Shown: one piece after another, positions 11,782-23,221 of the stretch
Layout: the number at the start of each line of letters is the position of its first letter
How positions within the stretch are numbered: the first letter of the stretch is position 1
NCBI GenBank assembly: GCA_001179505.1
Contig: CDMY01000567.1
Coordinates: forward strand, 1 to 45,462
DNA from: Vitrella brassicaformis
Taxonomy: Eukaryota > Sar > Vitrellaceae
Length of the DNA stretch: 45,462 nucleotides
Reading direction: 5' to 3'
Program-made: the position numbers and the translations under genes
Notes under the pieces: generated by a model
What the model was told of the DNA's origin: nothing
The model's input: only the letters and a program-made list of their open reading frames with translations
Database searches by the model: none

Positions 11782-14593
11782 TCAGTGCTCCCGACGTCCA
11801 GCACCACCACCGCGACGGTCTGCCAGGCGTGAACACACAAATGAACACCATAGTAAGGTATGGTCACCCCTGCACGTGTCGACCATACCTGAGTCCACCG
11901 CGCCCTTGACATTGGCGAATCTCGGCATTTTCCAGTCACTCGACTGGCCCGCGATCCTCTCGGCGGCCTCACGAAAGGCCTTGCCTATGGCATCCTGTTC
12001 ACGGAGCCGCCGGATGTTGTCTCTCGTGTGATCCCTGGACTTGACGCCTCGTGCACCACTGTGGGGGGCAGGCTGCAGGAGAGAGGCCATAGCGCGGTAC
12101 TGGGACGCTGGGGTGGCTCTGGGCGGCAACCTGGTGGCGGCATAAACAACCACACACACAAAGATGTCATCAATCCTCGTGTGTTGACTTGATATCAAAA
12201 TGCTTTTCGCTTCGCTTACCCATTGCTGTTACGATATGTGCCCTGCTGGCCGGCTCTTGTCTGATTCCACAGATGCGACGCAGTCCCAACCGTTACTGCA
12301 CAGAGAAAGAACCAAGACCAGTCGAAGGAAGAATGACAGAGGTGAACATCCGCCGCTCTCCACCCACCCGTCCTCCCTCGCACCTTCTGTGTTGACGCCA
12401 GCTTCCCGCCCACGTGTGGCCCCCATCGGCACCTTGCCATCCCTCACTGGCATGGCTATCATGTCCACCAGTGGACCGTCCTGCGGCTTCATTGTGGTCG
12501 CATTGGAATCAACGGCCTGCTCGATCTCGGCGCCGGAATGCACGCGCGTGCATATGTGCGGCTGGGCAGTGGACTTCTGGTCCTTGTCGGGCCGCCGGTC
12601 TTCGTATACAGACGGGCGGCTGACACGACACAGGCAGGACAGGGCATGGGGAGCCAAAAAGGAAAGGGTGAAACCAGCCCAGCCAGGATGATGCATACTG
12701 ACTGCACCTTCTGCCCACCTGTGGAATCGGTCTCGCGCGCGCGTCTCGGGCTTTTTCTGCCCCTCCCTCTCCCTCCTCTCGCAGACCGTGCGCCCACCAT
12801 TGCCGCTCTGACATCCAATGAGTGAGGCCATCTGCCGACCGCAGAGGCTCCGATCTCGCTCCCGTCGGGCATGTGAGGGGTCCACCAGACACACCCCCTC
12901 ATGCCCGACACCAAGTCGCCCCGCCTCATCCGACAACCGGTGCACCAAACGCTGCTTGGCCGTTGCCGGCTTGGTCGCTCCCCCAGGCCCGGCCGCTCTC
13001 TTCACCGCCCTGGACGACACGAGTTTGCTGCCGGCGGCCCTCTGCTGGCCCGATGAGCCGCCACCACCACCACGAGGCGCATCATTGTCGCGCATGAGTG
13101 CCTTCATCTGACAGCCCGCCAGCTGCCGGCCCCTCTCATGCCGGGCGTGGTGCGGATCGACCGGCGGCACAAAGGACGGCGGGGCCCTCTCGCCGGTCGG
13201 CTGCTGGTCGTAGGCCGCCGTGCGATTGCTAGTGGTGCTGCGGTGGGGCTGGTGGGCGTGGGGGTGTTGCTTCTTGTCCTGTGTGTCTTGGGCGGGTCTG
13301 AGGACGGCGTCGGCGGCGGCCCCCGACCACTCGTACTGGGCCCGCGAGACCCAATGGCCGTCCGGCACCTGGTAAAGCAGCTCGCTCTTCGACGGCAATG
13401 AGCGCTCCACAGCAGACTGACTTTCCCTGACACCGACGACAAGGGATACGTCGCATCAAGGCTTGTGTGGGGTCTGGCAATTCTCGTCCTTCCCTACTGT
13501 CTCACCTGGTGCCTCTCTCGTGTGCATCAGGGGGTCTCGGGCTCTCTATCTCGCCGACACGCTCAGCGGTCCCCTGCTGGCCACGACTGCCGCTGCCTGC
13601 GGCCGCCCCGTCAGCTACCGCGACCCACTGGCCGTCGTGTGTCTCATGGAGGAAGTGAGTGACAGACGGCAACGAACGCTCCACAATGGACTGACCACTG
13701 CGCTCCACAATGGACTGACCACTGCTACAGCAGCACAGAGATAACCATAAGAGACCCAAAGTGCATGGATTCCCTACCCTTCTGTCAACTCACCTGGCAG
13801 GACTCTCGGCCGCATCCAGTGGCCTCGGTCTCTCCATCACACCAACACCGACACGCTCAGCCCCAGTGTCGTCGCCCCCTAGAGCCGCCTGGTGCTCGTG
13901 GGCCATGGCGGCGATATCACGCTGCAGCCGGCTGATGGCAGCGGCCGTCTCATCGAAGGTATCAGGGGCTTCGAGAGGGGCGCCTGGCTGCTCTCCGTTG
14001 GTCGCCTCAACAGACTGCATGCGCTTGGGCGGCGCGGCTGATCGCCTGATGTGTCCGTGCCGCTGACGATGCGGCCGCTCCTTCCGGCTCCCATCGCCGT
14101 CAGGTGCAGGGGCCTTCTCGGCTGATGGCGATGGATCCTTTGGGGTGCGGGGCGGCCCAGTGGACTGCTGGCGCTTGGGCAGCGAGGCTGACTCGCCAGA
14201 CGGACCCTCAATAAGTCCACAGTGTGCAGAAGCAGCGCCTTCCTGCCGTCCGATGCTGTGAGTTCTGTCGGGTGCCGATGTGGCTGATGCCGACGGGTGC
14301 TCAGCGGCCGCAGCAGTGGCAGTCGTCGGCTCGCCAGTGCGATGGTCCTGAGGCTGAGGCTCCTCGGCGACAGTGGTGTTCTTCTGCATGGCCAAATCGA
14401 TTCGCCGCTCCATCGCCTTTATCTGAGCCATCGTTCCGTAGAACCACTCATCGCTTTGGCTGACGGCGGGATTCTGCAGTTGCATGCAGTCCACGCTCGC
14501 CTTGCCGCTGCCGATGTCATCTGAGCGAACTGTTTTATTCTTCCGCGACATTCCTCTGGCCTCACTCGTCGCGCCTGACGTCCCCTTTATCAT
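11782..14593 (-). CDS. Repeat-family protein copy 2, with ENKD1-like N-terminal-half motif
   Basis: Seven minus-strand exons (14593-13794, 13721-13506, 13426-12719, 12619-12384, 12295-12220, 12130-11889, 11819-11782) join in phase to 772 codons. The 5' exons closely repeat the plus-strand gene at 2821-4061 (helix MERRIDLAMQKNTTVAEE, the Pro-rich region, helix ISRLQRDIAAMAHEHQAA). The module SLPS-x-x-x-LL/H-x-x-x-DG-x-WV occurs twice here, in consecutive phase-2 exons, and once in copy 1, so the exon was probably duplicated. Exon 6 holds RDHTRDNIRRLREQ and SDWKMPRFANVKGAV, resembling the first half of ENKD1 (Asp-His plus Arg/Glu-rich helix, then a Lys-Phe-x-x-Val motif). The last tiny exon could instead be replaced by exons hidden near the gap. 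The start codon is one of several in-frame ATGs (14593 used). Function unknown; a cytoskeletal role is only suggested by the ENKD1 similarity. Confidence 0.6.
13678..13725. repeat. Perfect 24-bp tandem duplication in coding exon
   Basis: Two identical 24-base units (gctccacaatggactgacca plus ctgc) abut at 13678-13701 and 13702-13725. On the minus strand they begin exon 2 of the repeat-family gene and add eight residues (SGQSIVER twice) without shifting the frame. The perfect identity suggests a recent duplication. Confidence 0.9.
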
Positions 14594-14700
14594 ATCGGTT
14601 TCCTCTTTTTTTCTCTCCCCTGCGAGCTTTTTGCTGTAGCTCGCAATTGGTGGAGGAAAAGCCTCATCGCTTCCAGTGCGTGGCAAGGCCACCGTTGGCT

Positions 14701-15123
14701 ATGGACCAAAGTAAAACTGCCAAAAGGCCGCAAAGAAAGACACTCGAGACACCTTCCAGCCACTCCAGGGGATTCTTCCGTGAGCCGAACCAACACAGGA
14801 AACAGCCGCAGATCCTCACTGTGAACTCCTGTGTGTGTGTGTCTTTGCACTTGCCATGATGTGCAGGTCCGCAGATCTTTTGGGGAGTGAGCTTCGGCCA
14901 CCGGTACTTCTTCAAGGGCCCCGTCTGGTGGTGGTGCTCCATCATCTGGTGGCCGCTGGCTATCACCACCCCTACGTTGTGGATCTGGCGAGAACTTGAG
15001 CGCGCCGCAGACTCCGCCCCGCCGTCCCACGACCACCTGCCTGACGACTGGTCAACACCGCCTCCGCCCAAGCAGAAGCCGACGACAGCTGTCACAGTGA
15101 CGACAGCTACGCAGCAGAGCTGA
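14701..15123 (+). CDS. Small predicted membrane protein, unrecognised
   Basis: The ATG at 14701 opens a Lys/Gln-rich N-terminus (MDQSKTAKRPQRKT). A splice from about 14830 to the acceptor ending at 14866 puts it in phase with a second exon that reads FGHRYFFKGPVWWWCSIIWW followed by a second hydrophobic stretch and a Pro/Thr-rich tail to the stop at 15123. This gives about 120 residues with one or two closely spaced Trp-rich membrane segments. The exon 1 donor is inside a (TG)n run and therefore approximate. The gene is divergent from the minus-strand repeat gene, with barely 110 bases between starts, so a shared promoter region around 14594-14700 is likely. No family was recognised. Confidence 0.45.
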
Positions 15124-15154
15124 GCTGAGTGAGCCGTAACCAAGCGACGATCCG

Positions 15155-16788
15155 ATGGCGATGAAGGGTCGAGACGAGGCCGAGCGGTTCCGCGTGTTGG
15201 GCAACGAGGCGTACAAGGACGGGAGGCTGGAGGATGCCATCAACTTCTACACGCGGGCCATCACTCTCGACGCCGATGATGTGCGGCCGTGGACCAACAG
15301 GGCGCTCTGCTGGCTGCAGAAGGGGGACTGGGAACAGGTGAGTGGAGTGAGGACGGGAGGGAGGGAGGGATACATACTGGGGGCGGGGCGGCCGTGGTGT
15401 GAACGGGTGTATGTATCCTTCCATTCTTGTATGTGTAGGTGATAGCTGACAGCCGTCAGGCGTTGAATGCTGACGAGGAGTCGGTCAAGGGGCACTACTT
15501 GCTGGGCAGGGGACTCGTTGAGATGGGTAGGCCACACGCACACTCACATGACATACATGTACCGAGCACTGCACCGCTGCGGTGGCTGAATCCTCACTCA
15601 TCCTTCCCTCTATCAGGTGACGACGAAGAGGGCCTGCGCAAGTTGGTCAAGGCCAAGACGCTGTCGTCGTGCAAGAAGGAGAGGCCATACGAAATGGAAA
15701 TACACAAGTGAGTGAGAAAGGGAAACAAACAGGCAGTCAGCACAGGCATCGCATCGCATCGAGTGCGTGCGTGTGTGTGTGTGTGTGTGTGTGTGAAGGG
15801 CGCTGTATCGCGCCAAGAAGCACATCTGGCTGAGGGAGGACAAGGAGCGCGAGAAGAACACCGCCGAGGCCAGGCAGTCGATATTTGTGAGTGGAAGGAA
15901 CGAAGGAGCACACCCACCCCAGCCAAACATCACATCGGCCGGTCTCAGCCATGTCGTCTCTGTGCTTGCGGGGGACGTATGTGATGTGCAGGCGATGATA
16001 TCGCGGCTGGAGGAGCTCAGCCAAGTGAGCAAAGAAGAAGCTGACCACAGAAGGAAACAGGTGAATGACTGACTGACACAAACGTTTAAGGCACGAGAGA
16101 CGGGCAGGCACAGGCAGGCCGGCGGGCAGACAGCCAGGGGTCGATACGCATCCCATCATGACATGTGTTTGTCTGTCTGTCCGTCTGTGTGCTGTGCTGT
16201 GCTGTGCTGTGTGTGTCAGATGGACTCGCTGTTCAATTGGGTGGAGGAGAAGAGAAAGAGGGCCGACATTCCCGACTACCTCCACTGCAGGATCACCATG
16301 GTACCAACGTACCCACACCCCACACCGGTCGGTCGATATGTGATCTGTGTTCCTTCGTGTGTGTAATGTGTGGTTGGTCCCCAGGACTTCATGGAGGACC
16401 CAGTGGTGACGAAGCAGGGCATTACATACGAGAGGGAGCAGCTCCTCGCCCACTTCAGACAGAACGGAGACTACGACCCATACACACGGTAGGTACCGTC
16501 AGGGTCACAGCACACCACACGGAGGGGAGGGGAGAGCTGACCTCCGTGCGGTGCGTGGATCGTGTGCTTCTCATACATACGGTACGGTGCGTGCAGGGAG
16601 AGGACCAATGCCAAGGATCTGGTGCCGAATCTGGCCGTCAAAAGGGCGACGGAACACTTCCTGGACAAGTAGGCTAGGCCGAGCCAATCGCACTGTGGCA
16701 CGCCCGAACGTCATCAATCACTGCACCCACCGTGTATGTGTGTTTTGCGTGTCGTGGCTGCAGCAACCCCTGGGCGTTTGATTGCTGA
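15155..16788 (+). CDS. STUB1: CHIP-type TPR/U-box E3 ubiquitin ligase
   Basis: Nine exons (15155-15337, 15439-15526, 15617-15707, 15799-15886, 15992-16060, 16220-16300, 16385-16488, 16597-16668, 16764-16788) close in phase to 267 codons (266 aa), slightly shorter than animal CHIP. Residues 1-110 are three TPR helices pairs beginning RDEAERFRVLGNEAYKDGRL, used by CHIP to bind Hsp70/Hsp90 tails; then a charged coiled-coil region (WLREDKEREKNTAEARQSIF). The C-terminal U-box runs from LHCRITMDFMEDPVVTKQG through DYDPYTR to LVPNLAVKRATEHF, and recruits the E2. CHIP tags chaperone-bound misfolded proteins for degradation in the cytosol. Domain order and length fit the family well. It lies 31 bases after the stop of the small membrane protein, on the same strand. 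Confidence 0.93.
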
Positions 16789-17078
16789 TTGGGGGGATTG
16801 TCTGTCCGGGTGTCTGTCTGTCCGGGTCTGACTGACTCGTTGGAGCGCGTGTGCGTTTTTTGAGGTTCTGCTTTGGTTGCCTGCGTTGCGCCTCGCCTTC
16901 AAGAGTTGTTTGCGTGTATGGACGGCTCATGTACAGTGCAGTGGAGTGCCGACGGCACTGATGTCCATGCAACGAACGACTGACTCATCGCACTAGCAGG
17001 CATCCTGCCGATATCCAGACACAGCAAACCCACACGCAGATCTCTGCGAGCTAGAATCTCATTTCGAGAGAGAAGCAC

Positions 17079-20000
17079 ATGAGTAATGCGCGTCCGACCA
17101 AACGCCCGTGCTTGTTGCTTGCCGCCTATAACGGCGCCGGCGAAGCAATTGAGCCGCACACGTCGGCGGCCGCTCAGAGGGGCTGCACGTACCTCGCCCT
17201 GCTGCTCGGTAAGTAACAGACAGACGCAGCCAGCACAGCTCGGTGGGGTGGGTGAACTGCTTTGTCTGTGCCGTGTGTGTCTGTCTGTGCAGGTTTCATT
17301 AGCGTGTTGTCGGCCTGCTTCATGTCGGTGTGTGGAGTGTTTTTGCGAACCGATAATGATGGGTATCCCTTTTTGTGGGCATTCCAATGGGTCGGCAGGG
17401 ACGTCGTCCGTCACTGCTTCTACTTTCTGATCTTCTCGCTGCCAAGTGAGTCAGTCAATGCATTGGGAGGCGTGTTTGTAATGCATGTGTGCCTGCCTGC
17501 CTGCCTGCCTTTGAGTTGCAGGTGTGCCATCGCCGGACATCGCCTGGGTGGTGCAGCGCCAAAGGCACGGACTGCTTATCGTCGGCTGCCTGGCCGCCTT
17601 CAAGACCACCATCGGCCTCGTGGCCTTCAACGAGTGCATCTTCGAGATCCCCAGCAGCCCCAGAGCTGACGCCGCCACGGCCACATTCCACCGCATCATC
17701 ACCATCTTCTTTCTCATATGGGAGTGCGCCGAGTACGTCTTCATCTTGCCGTGCCTCCTGGTGCCGCCCCCGCGACCCTTCTTCTACACCGCCGTGCTGC
17801 TCAGCCACCTAGTGACGGCTGTGGTGACGCTGTCTGCTGAGTTTGGCGACGAAAAAGCCTGGGTGGAGCCGATGTGGCCATTCCTGCTTTTGGTGACTCC
17901 CGTCATGTGCTGGATCGACAACCCGCAGAGGGCGGACCGCGGCTACAGGATCGCTTTGGTGCACATGCTTATTCAGGGGGTCTTGATTCTGCCGATAGCA
18001 GCTCGCGTCTCGATGCGGCTGCTGTCTGGGGAGGGCTGGGTGTTTGTGGGAGGGGTGTGCTACGTGTGGGTACAGTGGTCGGTGGTGACTTGCCTGGCCA
18101 AGAGGTTTCTTCAAGTGCTGACCATCCGCGCCATGGGGCATCATATGATCTGCACTGCGCTGGTGAGTCAGTGAGTGGGGGAGGGCGAACGGAGGGACGT
18201 GGTCAGGCACCCCAGATGGGGCATGGCATGAATGTGTCTGTCCGTCCCTCTGTTTGCCTCTCTCTCTCTGTGACAGTTTACTTTCATGGTCAGCTTGGTC
18301 GGACGTTAAGGCATCCCATCCACGAAGGCGTGTACGGTGCGTCATCCAATGTGTTGGTTGCATTTAATTTGCTTCTTCAGGTGTACGATGACGTCTTTGC
18401 GGCGTTGCTATTCACTCTTGTCCCCGTCGACGCCCCATCGCTGCTCGTCCTGCTTCTCGCATTCGGATGCCGTATCATCATCCGCGACGCATGCTTGCCG
18501 TCAGATATAGGAAGGTAACCAACATGAGGGCAGGACAACTAATGTGAGTCAGCCCAGCCCCACACCCACTGTCTTGATTCCTCTCTCTGTGTGTCTCTGT
18601 GTGTGTGTATCTGTTTTGGCTTTAGGTTGTTGTTCGATCGCCTTTCCCGCAATGTCTCGAGCGCCGAGGCTTGGAAGGAGATCTTTGACGAGCAGGAATT
18701 GTACAGTAGACACTGCTTCGTCACTGAAACGTAAGGACAGGCGGAGACAGCGATTGCATTGCATTGCCCTCGTCCGTCGCCATCCAATCTCATGTGTGCG
18801 CCGGTCTGGTCTCAATTCGTGCGTGCAGGATAGCTGTAACTGCCGTTGGCACGCTTCTGACGGTCGAGGCCATCCTCGTCGATCAGCTCGGTGTCGGCTC
18901 CCTCACTCTCACCCGCGATAAGACGCCATCCGACCGCACAGCCCTAATCTTTGTCAGCATCGCTTCACTACTTGTCGTCGTGTGCGCCCGCACCCTCGTC
19001 GCGCGAATCTACGCAGCCAAAAGGCGCCGCCTCGCAGCTGTCAAAACGCCGCCTTCACCGTCACAAACCAACAGAGTCATGGAGAGTGGCAATTCCACCG
19101 AGCGAGAGAGCGATTTGGCGGAAAGGGAGGAGGACGGTGTTCAGGATATGATCATCGACATGAAGAAGACGTCGAGTCTCGATATCGGCTTCATGCAATA
19201 CGCCCCGCCAGAACGAGATCCACGCCGACAGTGGTCCCAGTCGCCCGTCGAATCGCCGCTGTTGCCCAGCTCGTGCGCACTGACTCGGTCTGCTGATGGT
19301 GGCTCAGACAGCGATAACGACCTATCTGTCGCGAGCAGCAGACGTGGAGTGCCTTCTACCGTCGTCAAGCGGGCGTCTTCTCGCTTCAGCACCACGATCC
19401 CTCACCGCCGGTCATCCGACAACGTCTCCTCCGTCCCCACACGGAGGGCGTCTGACGCGTCGACTTCTGGCTTGACCTTGATCCCTCATCGTCGCAGTTC
19501 GGAGACCTTCTCGGTGATTCCGTCTGTGCCGTCGACTTGTCTGCGCTGTCACGGCGACCACATGCTGGACCATCCGTTCTTCTTCCCGACAATCGAGGAG
19601 ATCGAGGGCATCGACCCCATGCTGCTCGCCTGCCACGAGTCGGGCCCTCTCAAATCCGTCGACGACATCTGCGATGATGAGAGTGAGTCTTCCTTCGATG
19701 ATCAGCCGAGCGTCTCGCCCGAGGCTCAGTCCCCCGCCCCCAGCGAGGCCTCTCTGCCCTTCCCCTTCTCGCCACCGGAGCCTGTGAGGGTGTCGTCCTT
19801 CACGGCCCGGACGCGAGGGACGATCGCGAGCTTGCGGGATGCGGTGCAAGAGGCCGACAGGGGCTGGGAAGGAGGCAAGCGGCGCTTTCGCCCCGACTCA
19901 CGCAGCAAGCCCTTCCCGCCGCAGCCGAGGCTTGACGAGACCATCTACATGCAGCGCCGCTTCTCTCTCGAGGCCTTCGCACCGCAGCGGGAGATACTCC

Positions 20001-20716
20001 GGTGGCGGAGGACCATGTCTGCTCCTTCCTTTCTGAGCTCTCAGGCCGACCTGCAGACCCTCGACCAGCCAAACGCCGACAATCCCCTCTCTTCGGCATC
20101 TTCATCCTTTTCGTCACCATCCTCTTCTTCCGATGACGGCTGTGAAGGCGTGCGCTTCTCAGTTCCTTGCAGTCGCCTGCAGAAGGGCCTCTCAGAGCTT
20201 CGCGCTAGTGTGGACAGGCGAAACGGCCGCGCCAAGCGATGCGGGACGGCAGGCCTGCGCGTGGTGACGGAGCAACCCCGGCACTTCCGCGGCAGCGTGT
20301 CCGAGCCGGCGCCCTCTCCGAGCTCCGTGTCTCTTGCGGCGATCGATGTGGACACCAAGCGGTCTGAGGCCGAGTTTTCAATCCCCATCCAGTTGACATC
20401 CTCGCCGCGCTTCCGTCTGAGTGAGGGTGACGACGATGGCCACGCCACAACTTCCCAGGACTCATCTGCTGCTCCGGATCGGTCGCTCTCGTCATGGCTC
20501 AGCTGGTGCTGGTTGGTCTTCCTGGACACTGTGTTGGTGAAGAAGGAGGACCTTGAAAGCGGTGGGAAGCGTCAGCGGCTGATGTTTCTATTGTGTGCCA
20601 CGGTGTTCGGTGTTCAAGCAGCGCTGTGGGTGCTGACGGTGCAGCGCTTTGCGGAGGAGATGCAAATGGAGGATAATAGTGGGTTGTCATTGAGCCGCCT
20701 TGATAGGTCAGCATAG
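17079..20716 (+). CDS. Polytopic membrane protein with long disordered C-terminal tail, unrecognised
   Basis: Seven exons (17079-17208, 17293-17445, 17522-18162, 18277-18297, 18381-18514, 18626-18730, 18829-20716) close in phase to 1024 codons (1023 aa). About ten hydrophobic segments fill the first 450 residues, for example FISVLSACFMSVCGVF, HRIITIFFLIWECAEYVFIL and MWPFLLLVTPVMCWI, with short charged loops. The next 500 residues are Ser/Pro/Arg-rich, with repeated RRSS/RRAS motifs (possible phosphorylation sites), and are probably cytoplasmic. A last hydrophobic pair follows (WLSWCWLVFLDTVLV; LMFLLCATVFGVQAALWVL). Exon 4 is only 21 nt; the model needs it to avoid a stop and it is the weakest point. 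Not recognised as a known transporter or receptor; a role in signalling is possible but not shown. Confidence 0.7.
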
Positions 20717-21245
20717 GGGATTATGTCGTTTGTGCGTGTATGTGTATGTGTATGGTGTGGCAGCCAGTCATGTGTTTAATGCACACAAGGCCTGGCCTGG
20801 CTCTGGGTGTGGGTTGGGCTGTTTTGCTGTGTCCATAGTGTCCATGCTGCCTTGGTGTTGATGGGCCATGACCGTGCGTGTGGGGGGTGTTTTTTCCCCG
20901 AGGAGTATCCAACATCTGGACTGACTGCATCAGTGTGTCAGTCAATCTTGCATGAATCATATGAGGCAGTTCAAGTACGTCACGCTTGAACGCACCACTA
21001 GATGTCGGACGGATGCGATCAGTGCACTCACGCAACAGATATACACACATACTGACCCTATACACACATACACCAAGGAAAGATGGACAAAGAGCGAATC
21101 GATCTCAGCAGAGGCACTGTGTCGCCCTCACACCCACACGCAGACACACAGCCGACGTGCCCTTCCCTCCCCTCCACCGCCCACGACACACGCCGCCGCA
21201 CGTCCACCAATGACCGCACCGCATTGCTTCTCCCACATCGCTGAC
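20717..21245. other. Intergenic between two gene 3' ends
   Basis: No supported gene. This stretch lies between the ends of two convergent genes (stop at 20716 plus, stop at 21246 minus). It is rich in CA/TG words. No terminator or RNA gene was recognised. Confidence 0.5.
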
Positions 21246-21891
21246 TCAGCCACTGCCAGCCGACGTGCCGGTCGACGCCTGACAGCCAACCAGGAGTACC
21301 ACAGGCAACCACAATGGCGTTTACGTGTACCCAACTTCTCTCTGTCTGTCTGACCTGCTGCAGTGTGTAGACCTCCATGTCCACACACGTGAAGGTGTCA
21401 GCAGCAGCCAAGGTGGCCCATCCGTCGGTGTCGTAGCTGCCCAGGTACGTCTTGCCGGCGGGCAGCTCGTCCCTCTTCACCCACTGGTGGCAGCTGCGCA
21501 GGTCGCCGGCCGGACGAGCGTCCTCCTTCTCCCCACTCCCCAGCCACAGGCGGCCGCCACCGATGGCCACATTGCCGCCATAGCCCTTGGTGCCCTTGAC
21601 CGCCCCCTGTGGGCCGGCGACGTCCACATACTGCTGGCCGTCCGGCACTGCGATGTGTGTGATGCCGTCGGCCTCGCTGAAGGCGCCACACACCGAGTAA
21701 AAGGCCACGGGGCACTTGGTCTTCTCCACGGCCGCGGCGTCAGTTGGCTGCTTGAGCTGTCCGTTGATGTGGGCGGCGATGACGTGGTCGCCGGTGTCCT
21801 TGGTGACCAGCAGCAGATTGGTGGCGGTGCCCACCTTGGCCAGCATGGTGGGGTACTTCCAGCCGTCACGCGGACCCCTGACAGACACACA

Positions 21892-21924
<33 letters not shown>

Positions 21925-23187
21925 CGACTCAGTGACATCACGACTGTTTCTCTCAGTGGGCTGGTCACTCACTTGTACAGCAGCTTCGGCGTCGCATTGG
22001 CATTGCCCGTCATGTTGATGAGCTCCTGCAGCTGAGCAGCAGACAAGATGGGGTCGGCCGGACGAGTCGTCGACACCTGCACACAGACAGACAGACAGAC
22101 AACGGTCCATCATAGACACACCAACTCAGCCCCCCTCCGTCGAGGTCTGACTGACCTCATACACCTCCAGCCGCTGGGCAGTGAAGAGATGGCTGCCCGC
22201 CAGAGTGGCCCATCCGTTGGTGCTGTAGCTGCCTTGGTATGTCTTGCCGGCGGGCAGCTCGTCCCTCTTTACCCACTGGTCGCAGCTGCGCAGATCCCCG
22301 GCCGGACGACCATTCCCTCCCTGGCCCAGCCACAGGCGGCCGCCACCAATGGCCACATTGCCGCCAACACCGTTGGTGCCCTCGACCGCCCCCTGTGTGC
22401 CGGCGACATCCACACGCTGCCAGTCGTGCGGCATTGTGATGTTGACGATGCCCTCTTCGTCTTTGAACGCCCCACTGATGGAGTAGAAGGTGACGGGGCG
22501 GCCGGTGGTTGCTTCTGCTGTGGGGTCGGATGGCGCGATGAGGGGCCCGTCGATGAGGCAGGCGAAGATGTGGCGGCGAAGCTCGCTCTCATCACACGTG
22601 TTCGATGACTGACAGAGTGCTGGCGGCACGCCCCAAACCCGAGAGAGAAAGCCCATCAGCAAAGCGCGCAATGCTGGCAACAGAGGGGCTGCTCGGGAGA
22701 AAAGTCGCGTCCATGACGGAGAGGCGGGCCCACACTCGGGTTCGATGACGAACAGCAGGCCCCCTTCTCCGCCCGCCACTCGGTCGAGCAGAGCCTCGTG
22801 CGACCAGCCATGCTGAGAACTCCTGACGCACCCACACAGATAAACAGATCCTATCTGTTGCGTGTCCTCATTCTCTCTGCTGTGTGTGCTCACCTGAAGA
22901 GGCAGCGTATGCGGCTGTGCGATTTGCCGATCATGGTCAGGTACACACACTCCATCAGGTCGTACATCTCAAAGGCACTCAGCAACTGCGGCCAGTCGTC
23001 GGCGATGGGGAGGGGCGTGACGGCGTCGGGGGCCAGGCGACGGCGGCGGACGAAATCCACGACCCTGTGAGAACCAAACCAGGCCAGGCCACCCACAGAT
23101 GCCCTCTGTCTGCCTGTGATGTGTCGCCTTACTTCTCGAAGGTGGCCGTCGGCACACTGGCATCGGTGACGGGTGCCGCAAACCTAC

Positions 23188-23221
<34 letters not shown>

